From contig NC_134702.1 in NCBI RefSeq assembly GCF_043290135.1, positions 81,145,317 to 81,209,316 on the forward strand: a DNA stretch of 64,000 bases. Direction: 5' to 3'. A program made the translations under genes and the position numbers. The notes below the pieces were generated by a model. The model was not told the DNA's origin and searched no databases. It saw only the letters and a list, made by a program, of their open reading frames with translations. The DNA is from Rhipicephalus microplus (Eukaryota; Arthropoda; Arachnida; Ixodida; Ixodidae). This document shows, piece by piece, positions 57,829-64,000 of the stretch (the first letter of the stretch is position 1; each line of letters opens with the position of its first letter).

Positions 57829-58137
57829 TTCCCAGCCACTTTATTAGGTATATATGTGAATTTAAATGTGGAGTGTCAGTCAGCGTCATCTGTAGCTATG
57901 GCGGCGAGTGTGGCACACTCTTTTATGAGCCTGTGGGGCGTCACGTAGCACGTGAACTTATTACGAGCTGGCAGCTGACCAATAGTCCCTCGTATACAAC
58001 TTAAGGCACCAAGTCTGCCAGTACGAGACCTTTCTTAATGAACAAGGAAAGAAGTGTATAATTAAGGGCACGTTTTTCCGTGTTTTGACAATATAATAAC
58101 GAGATCTGTTTAACAGACAATAATGCCAAAGATAGCC
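57829..58137. other. No gene recognised
   Basis: Short spacer between two oppositely oriented SINE2 copies; no gene. Confidence 0.5.
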
Positions 58138-58320
58138 AAGGAAGGTCGCAGGAACCGAACCTGCGACCTTCGAATAGTGTTTGTTATTCGAAGGTCGCAG
58201 GTTCGGTTCCTGCCCACGGCAAGTTATCTTTTCACCTACTTTTCTTTCTTCACATTTACCTTACAATTTGGTCTAATAAGTTCCCCTGTATTTTCCTTGG
58301 CACTATTGTCTGTTAAATTT
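58138..58320 (+). mobile_element. SINE2, copy 3, with an inverted duplication of its tRNA T-arm
   Basis: The SINE2 B box and body (GCAGGTTCGGTTCCTGCCCA, CGGCAAGTTATCTTTTCACC, CTTCACATTTACCTTACAAT, TTCCTTGGCACTATTGTCTG) follow a perfect 29-bp inverted repeat: left arm 58148-58176, 8-nt loop GTGTTTGT, right arm 58185-58213. The A-box half of the head is missing, replaced by the inverted copy of the B-box half. Confidence 0.75.

Positions 58321-58404
<84 letters not shown>
58321..58404. repeat. (AT)n microsatellite
   Basis: About 41 AT units immediately 3' of SINE2 copy 3. Confidence 0.95.
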
Positions 58405-58406
<2 letters not shown>

Positions 58407-59021
58407 TCACTGTTTTCCTACGTCACAGGATCCTTTCCCTTCCCGAAAGAATGCGCGAGTTACAAACTATGAAGCATGAACAAGTTGTGTCTCATCATTG
58501 AAAAAAAATGTCAGGAAATGCTGTAGCTCCACGCAATATTAGAGTTACATAAACTTGCACGAAATTTCACAAGAGAGGTCAGCATGTCCGGTGATATCTA
58601 ATGGAGCTCTCTGGTGGGCGCCGCTGGCGGTTGTGTTCGGGACATTACAAGCACTGCTTTAACGCTGAAATTTGTGATGATAAAGCAGCTATAGCGAGGA
58701 ATGAACAAGGATGGGACGCCTTGGAACACTCATTGCTCGAGCTTTGTCGACGTCGGGTTTTTCGTTGTGAATGGTACGCACGAGGCACTACCAGTTTGCG
58801 TATTCGTTGGCTGACGGGGTGATGTCTTTGTCTTTCCGGAAAACAGGATGTGGTTTTACGCCGCTTGTGTCGTTTCGTCCCCTGTTGTTTCAATCGCTTT
58901 AATCATATGCTCCATCTTGATCTTTGCTTGAGAAAACTTGTGTGATGTTTCGTTTCGGGAAAATGTTTTGAATCCGATGTCTTCTTTCTTTCGAGGGAAA
59001 CCTCTTTAATTTGCCGTTGAT
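58405..59021. other. No gene recognised
   Basis: 58601-58900 is GC-richer with 73- and 82-codon frames and no domain. The right part may be the 3' flank of the minus-strand gag-like pseudogene. Confidence 0.45.
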
Positions 59022-60137
59022 TCACTTGACTCGCTTGTAGACGCCTTCCTTTAACCCTTGAGTGACCGTCCAAGGATGTTTCTGTTCGTCGTTGTCCTTG
59101 TTGGTGTAGCCCTTGCATTCTCTGTTGTGCTTGGACTTGCTGGCATTGATGATGTTGCTGCAAAAAGAGCTGATGTGGCAGCCTTTTTGGCCATGATACT
59201 GATTTTCTGGGCAATCGAATGTAGTGTCAAGTGGGCATATAGTAGTCTCTAGGCTGTTGTGTTGCATTTCGGGTAATGAGGGTAATGCTTCAGAGTTGAC
59301 AGATCGCTCTTCAAGGGCTTCTTCTTCGCTGTTCACTCCGAGTGGTTCTTGCGCCTGATAGCGTGCGAGGTTCGATGTGTCTGAGCCTTCGGTTTTACCA
59401 TTGGTTTTACTTAGACTGTCGAGAGTGTGTGCACGGGACGGCGATGCATGAAACCGTACGGAAAGACCGTGGCTTGACAGGGTATTTTCCCGATGCTTCA
59501 GCAGGTCTGCGGTGAGCACAACTTCTTTATGAGGCAAACGGTGAGCGTTAGTAAAACTTGAAGAGCTGCTTGATGGACAACCGGGTGGTGGACAATGTAT
59601 GCGAGACGAAGCATGAAGGGTATCAGTAGGGTGAGCGGCATCTTGTGTCATATGTTGGTGTGACGACTTTGGAAATGCCGACTTTCGTGCAGAAGCGAGG
59701 CGCGCTCGATGGTTGGGTTTCTCTCGAAATACGCATGGCCGCCTTTCAGTAAACTCATGTGCCGCTTCGTCTTGTGGCAGTTGTTGATTCACGCTGAGCT
59801 TTCGAATGCTTGAAGACTGCTTAGGGAATTGACGATAGAGTGTGGTTGTCTCCAGATGGTTGGCAATAAGTAGGTCTTGGTCATAGTCGTTAAACCGGGC
59901 GGTCATCTCTTCTTTGAAAACGACGAGTCATGGCAAAAGATGAAAGATGTGGGCGAGGTAAAACTTATATGCCTCACTGAAGATGTAGTCGGTGAAGTTG
60001 GTGATCATCTCCCGTTCCGACCAGGATGCAGCGGCGGCGTGGAGTTCGAATAGGTTAAACCACTTCTGTACGGGTCCGTTGTCCTCCGCTTATCCTCTGT
60101 ACTTGGGGATGCCAAGGCCATCTGATGATTCTGGCAT
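59022..60137 (-). pseudogene. Orphan gag-like retroelement ORF (two in-frame stops)
   Basis: ATG at 60137-60135 opens MPESSDGLGIPKYRG, then a TAA; the same frame continues GPVQKWFNLFELHAAAASWS, EREMITNFTDYIFSEAYKFY, a TGA near 59923, and KEEMTARFNDYDQDLLIANH. From 59906 it stays open for 294 codons to 59022. The first part has the look of a retroelement capsid N-terminal domain (tryptophan-bearing, amphipathic helices, a KWFxxFE-type start). The long C-terminal part is Ser/His/Glu-rich, with neither a zinc knuckle nor a protease. No pol follows. It could be a distinct gag lineage or a captured gag. Function unknown; the classification is inference. Confidence 0.45.
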
Positions 60138-60278
60138 GGTGCTGGTCACCGCGTGCTGCTGGGAGATGATTTGGTAGTCGATTCGTGATCAGGGCGTCTT
60201 GTGGGGAACTGCGTCGATGATGAGAGACTGATGAATGGGCCGGCCGGTCTTCATCCCGTTGACTCGCGCGACGCTATA

Positions 60279-60542
60279 TGTAGGAGACGTGGCCTGGCTT
60301 ATGCCGCATGTTTATTCTATTCCTTCTTCTTCATCAGCCTCTACCATCAGTCACTGCCTTCCTACTTCACATATGTATGAAGTGTAGTGAAGAGGAATGC
60401 CCACTACTGCAGCGACATCGACACGTGGGTGCGAGGCACGAGCTAGGACTGCCTGATTGCTGCTGCGACGCTGCCCGTATACTCGGCCTGCTCTTGCTGC
60501 TTCGGTACCGACGCCGCTACCGCTGTTTACCTTGCATTTACA
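60279..60542 (+). repeat. Candidate 5' LTR of the right-edge Ty3 element
   Basis: TGTAGGAGACG at 60279 and ...TTTACA ending at 60542 give TGTA/TACA ends. TTATATTT and then TGGTGGAGAGTGCTG follow, the position where a primer-binding site belongs and similar to the sequence after the LTR at 41470. The 3' LTR lies outside the window, so the boundaries are unconfirmed. Confidence 0.4.
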
Positions 60543-60613
60543 TTATATTTTGGTGGAGAGTGCTGCGGTCTTCCCCAGTCCTGGAACTGCGTAGCCGAAA
60601 GCTGCCGTCCGTC

Positions 60614-61852
60614 ATGCCTGACGACGCTGTCTTCACACCCCCACCGGCTTCGCCACGCAGGAGCTGTCCCGGTGCACAGCTCTTGCGAGAACCCGAAATC
60701 TTCAGCGGCACCGACGAGAAAGACGTTGAGGATTGGCTGGAATCGTATGAACGAGCCAGCGCTACTAACAAATGGGACGATCCCATAAAGCTTGGCACCG
60801 TGATGTTTTATTTAACGGATGTTGCCAAGCTGTGGTACAGAAACCATGAGGCGGATATTCCCACCTGGATTACCTTCAAAACCTGCCTCGCAGATGTTTT
60901 TGGACGCCCTGGTGTGCGCAAACTTCGCGCAGAACAACGCCTACGAGGCCGGTCCCAACAAACTGGTGAGACATTCACCAGCTACATAGAGGACATCCTT
61001 GACCTCTGCCGGCGTGTCGACCGGTCGATGGCCGAAACTGACAAGGTGCGACATATCATGAAAGGCATTTCCGACGACGCCTTTCAAATGCTGCTCTCCA
61101 AGAACCCTGTCACTGTCTCTGAGGTCATTGAGTTGTGTCAGAGTTTCGACGAGCTGCGACGACAGCGTCTTCTCACTCGACGCCCTGACGTCCCGGATGA
61201 CACCCTCTCCAGCCTGACCACCACATCTGACCTTCAGTCGCTGCTATCGCAGATTAAGGAGTTTGTTCGTGCTGAGGTCGCTCGTCAGCTATCGCTGCTA
61301 TCAACAGCCGGCCAACCAGCGTCACCTCTGCCAGCAAACATTCGCCAGGTCATCCAGAAGCAAGTTTGCGCGGCTCTGCCATCTGCCCGTGACACTTCAC
61401 CCTTGCCGAGTCCTGTTGCCTGTGCCGAGGTAAATGCACCTCTAAGCTATGCTGAAGTAGCGGCTCGACCACCTCTTCAGACTTTTACGTCGCTTCCCTC
61501 AGCCGTGCCGCTCCGACCCACTCCTCGGTTCGCTCAGTCAAGGTCCGTCCAGAGTAGTGGACAATGGCGTACACTCGACAATCGCCCAATATGCATTGCC
61601 TGTGGGCTACCTGGCCACATAGCGCGATACTGCCGTCGGCGCGTTCCTCTCTACCGACAGAGCTACGACCAGACCTTCGAACCTGCCTTTGATGTGCCAC
61701 CGCGCCGTTCGTTCACAGGCTCTCAGCCACCCGACCAGATGTCATCGTACGCCGACCACCGCCCTCCTGTTAACCGCCGCTCACCATCACCTCGACGCCG
61801 CTCGCCATCGCCGATGCGTCGTCGTCCTTCATCGCCAGAGCGGGAAAACTAA
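60614..61852 (+). CDS. gag: Ty3-type Gag (intact)
   Basis: A 412-residue Gag with no internal stops. I chose ATG 60614 ([20 protein letters not shown]) because the upstream part of the open frame lies in the LTR/leader. The capsid region (about residues 30-190) contains [35 protein letters not shown] and [20 protein letters not shown], typical of the retrotransposon gag domain. A linker with [14 protein letters not shown] follows, then a single zinc knuckle [14 protein letters not shown] near residue 330 (CX2CX4HX4C) for RNA binding, and an RS/RP-rich tail. The zero-frame end reads CGG-GAA-AAC-TAA; pol lies in the -1 frame and overlaps the stop. Gag assembles the particle that houses reverse transcription in the cytoplasm. 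Confidence 0.88.
   Translation: MPDDAVFTPPPASPRRSCPGAQLLREPEIFSGTDEKDVEDWLESYERASATNKWDDPIKLGTVMFYLTDVAKLWYRNHEADIPTWITFKTCLADVFGRPGVRKLRAEQRLRGRSQQTGETFTSYIEDILDLCRRVDRSMAETDKVRHIMKGISDDAFQMLLSKNPVTVSEVIELCQSFDELRRQRLLTRRPDVPDDTLSSLTTTSDLQSLLSQIKEFVRAEVARQLSLLSTAGQPASPLPANIRQVIQKQVCAALPSARDTSPLPSPVACAEVNAPLSYAEVAARPPLQTFTSLPSAVPLRPTPRFAQSRSVQSSGQWRTLDNRPICIACGLPGHIARYCRRRVPLYRQSYDQTFEPAFDVPPRRSFTGSQPPDQMSSYADHRPPVNRRSPSPRRRSPSPMRRRPSSPEREN
61840..61852 (+). promoter_or_regulatory. Gag-pol overlap, likely -1 frameshift site
   Basis: The last gag codons GAA-AAC before TAA can be re-read in -1 as GGA-AAA-CTA, which leads straight into pol. The heptamer G-GAA-AAC is only near the X-XXY-YYZ consensus, whereas the older element has the exact G-GGA-AAC (40113-40119). 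I have not confirmed a downstream pseudoknot. Confidence 0.5.
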
Positions 61853-64000
61853 TTGCCGCAGTTCCAGAGGCAGGAACTGCGTCGCCAGCGAAAAGGCCAA
61901 GGCCTCTCACTTCACCAACGAATGTTCTGGACGTACATGTGGACGGCGTCGCTGCACTCGCTCTTGTCGACACTGGTGCCGCAGTTTCAGTGATAAGTGC
62001 TAGACTCTGCCGCTTGCTGAAAAAAGTTATGACGCCACTAGCTAGTATATCACTTCGTACAGCCAGCGCAGATCACGTCAGACCGGCCGCTGCTTGTACT
62101 GCTCACATCGCGATTGATGGCCTCATTTATGTCGTTGAATTGCTAGTGTTGGATTCCTGCTCCCATGACCTCATTTTGGGCTGGGATTTTCTCTCCGCTA
62201 ATAAGGCCGACATCGATTGCTCGCGCGCTGAGGTGGCATTTGAAGTGTCTGACTACGCTCATGAAACCGGGGACAAACAATTTGTTGCTGAAGACGTCAT
62301 CATACCGCCGCACTCTTTTGCCCTTACCATGGTGTCTTGCAACTCTCTCGCCGAGTCTAGTGCCCTTTTCACGCCATCTGCTCTTTTCGTTCGTCGCAAG
62401 TGTTCGCCGCTACCTTATGCCCTTCTAGAACTTCATGACGGCGTCAGCAGACTACTCATCTCGAACCTGTTGTCATGTCCTGTAACACTACTTCGGGGTG
62501 AGTGCGTCGGGCGTGTTTACAGTCTCGACCCTTCTGCAATTATCGACATGCCGGCTGGTCCTTCCGTCGAACACGAAGTCGCCGGAGTGACCTGTGCCTC
62601 TTCGCCGCAGACTACTAGGCCGGACGTACTGAGCAGCTCCATCGCCGACACGTTAACCGTTTCGCAACGTGCTCAGCTTCTACGACTACTGAACAAGTTC
62701 CGCTATTCCTTCGACTGCCAGCATACTCCCCTCGGCCGCACGTCAGCCGTTTGTCACCGCCTCAACACGGGTACCAATGCGCCATTGCGTCAAAGACCCT
62801 ATCGCGTGTCCGCAGCCGAGCGCCAGGTTATCGATGACCAAGTAGCTGACATGCTCAAGCGTGGCGTCATCCAGCCTTCGAACAGCCCCTGGGCATCTCA
62901 AGTCGTTCTCGTTAAGAAGAAGGACGGGTCAATTCGCTTCTGTGTTGACTACCGTCGTCTTAACAAAATAACTCAAAAGGACGTTTACCCATTACCGAGA
63001 ATCGTTGATGCCCTTGACTGCCTCCAAGGTGCGGAGTTCTTCTCTTCTATTGACTTACGGAGTGGCTACTGGCAAGTCCCTCTGGCACCTGAAGATCAGC
63101 CTAACACGGCCTTTGTCACACCTGATGGCCTTTACGAATTCTGTGTCATGCCTTTTGGTCTTTGCAACGCACCCGCAACATTCGAGCGGATGATGGACAA
63201 TCTTTTGCGTGGCCTGAAGTGGAAAACATGCCTGTGCTACTTGGATGACGTGATTATATTTTCCCCGGATTTTCCAACGCATCTCCGCAGGCTAGATGAA
63301 GTGCTGCAGTGCCTAATTGACGCCGGCCTTCAGCTCAACCTTAAGAAATGCCGCTTCGGCGCAAGTCAGCTCACCATCCTCGGTCATGTTGTATCTAAAG
63401 AGGGTATTCTTCCTGACAGAGCCAAGCTTCGGGCAGTTGCAGAGTTCCCTAAACCTGCGTCTTTGAAGGATCTGCGCAGCTTTCTTGGCCTCTGCTCCTA
63501 TTTCCGCCGCTTTATTCGGAATTTTGCTATGATCACCGCCCCCTTGACTGAACTTATACGCAGTGACTCAAAAAGTTACGCTTGGTCACCCGCCTGTGAC
63601 GATGCTTTCGAAAAGTTGCGCCGTCTGTTAACTTCGCCACCAATCTTGCGTCATTTCGACCCGACTGCTCCGACGGAGGTACACACCGATGCCAGCGGTG
63701 TTGGACTCGGCGCCGTGCTCGCGCAGCGTAAATCGGGATTCCAAGAGTACGTAGTCGCATACGCAAGCCGTACCCTCACCAAAGCGGAGAAGAACTATTC
63801 TGTGACAGAGAAGGAGTGTCTGGCAATTATAGGGGCTCTAGGTAAATTTAGACCGTACCTATATGGTCGCCCTTTCGACGTAGTCACCGATCACCATGCG
63901 CTTTGTTGGTTATCCACGTTGAAGGACCCCTCCGGCCGTTTAGCTCGCTGGGCTTTGCGGTTGCAAGAGTTCGACATGCGTGTTGTCTACAGGTCTGGCC
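61840..64000 (+). CDS. pol: Ty3-type Pol: protease, reverse transcriptase, RNase H (runs off the window)
   Basis: Frame -1 relative to gag, continuously open for about 720 codons to the window edge. Protease: [19 protein letters not shown] with DTG near 61969 and the flap-side DLILGWDFL. Reverse transcriptase: [92 protein letters not shown] and catalytic YLDD at 63238-63249, then LNLKKCRFG. RNase [21 protein letters not shown], the [16 protein letters not shown] site (here [12 protein letters not shown]) and [10 protein letters not shown] supply the acidic catalytic residues. Integrase should follow beyond 64000. All visible catalytic residues are present, so this copy could be young or active. 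Confidence 0.92.

Noticed and set aside
60308..60613. Upstream part of the open frame as an N-terminal extension of Gag
   Set aside because: It overlaps the candidate LTR and the leader; ATG 60614 follows the presumed primer-binding region and gives a normal Gag start.

Overview
This looks like nuclear DNA of a hard tick (Ixodidae, probably a metastriate such as Rhipicephalus or Dermacentor). The main clue is a tRNA-headed SINE of about 235 bp that occurs at least eight times in various states of preservation. Its body (a tRNA-like head, then conserved blocks around GATGGAGGCGGAAATG, GTGCACGTTAAAGAACC and GGGACGTTAAACCCCAC) matches what I remember of the tick SINE Ruka. Penelope-like elements, RTE and Tx1-like LINEs, Ty3 elements, AT-rich spacers and many tetranucleotide microsatellites fit the same picture. 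There is no bacterial-style operon, rRNA or CRISPR, and no host gene I can name. The organism call is from memory, not from a search.

Layout. 1-12.4 kb: AT-rich spacer with three copies of a hairpin-headed, microsatellite-bearing repeat (family X), three minus-strand SINEs, and a Penelope 3' end inserted in one X copy. 12.4-19.8 kb: a dense block with a full SINE, an RTE LINE 3' end, a second SINE type, a two-copy dispersed repeat (R), a GC-rich repeat with a promoter-like core and intron-like end (P), two more X copies, a Tx1-like LINE fragment and a cluster of CCATATATGG palindromes. 19.8-35.9 kb: mostly unrecognised AT-rich DNA with a foldback element, a second palindrome cluster, a 310-bp GATA/GACA tract, more SINEs, tandem tRNA-like units and one CpG-rich candidate first exon near 31.9 kb. 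35.9-41.8 kb: a second RTE 3' end, a Penelope GIY-YIG fragment ending in a hammerhead ribozyme motif, and a decayed LTR retrotransposon lying in a TA tract with an internal inversion. 43-58.4 kb: a SINE inside a LINE inside an X copy, the inverted second copy of P, a minus-strand Penelope fragment, a 44-bp SINE stub with target duplications, and another GATA/GACA tract. 58.9-64 kb: an orphan gag-like pseudogene on the minus strand, then a Ty3 element whose gag is intact and whose pol stays open to the window edge.

How the parts relate. Nearly every recognisable coding stretch belongs to a retroelement. LINE-type machinery (RTE, Tx1-like) is the likely supplier of reverse transcriptase for the SINEs, whose short target duplications are easy to see. 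The Ty3 element at the right edge is the only one that could still be competent within what is visible. The least explained material is the P repeat (two near-identical inverted copies 33 kb apart, each with TATA box, ATG, GTAAGT donors and a CTCCTCAG acceptor-like end), the shared hairpin motif at repeat edges, and the CCATATATGG clusters.
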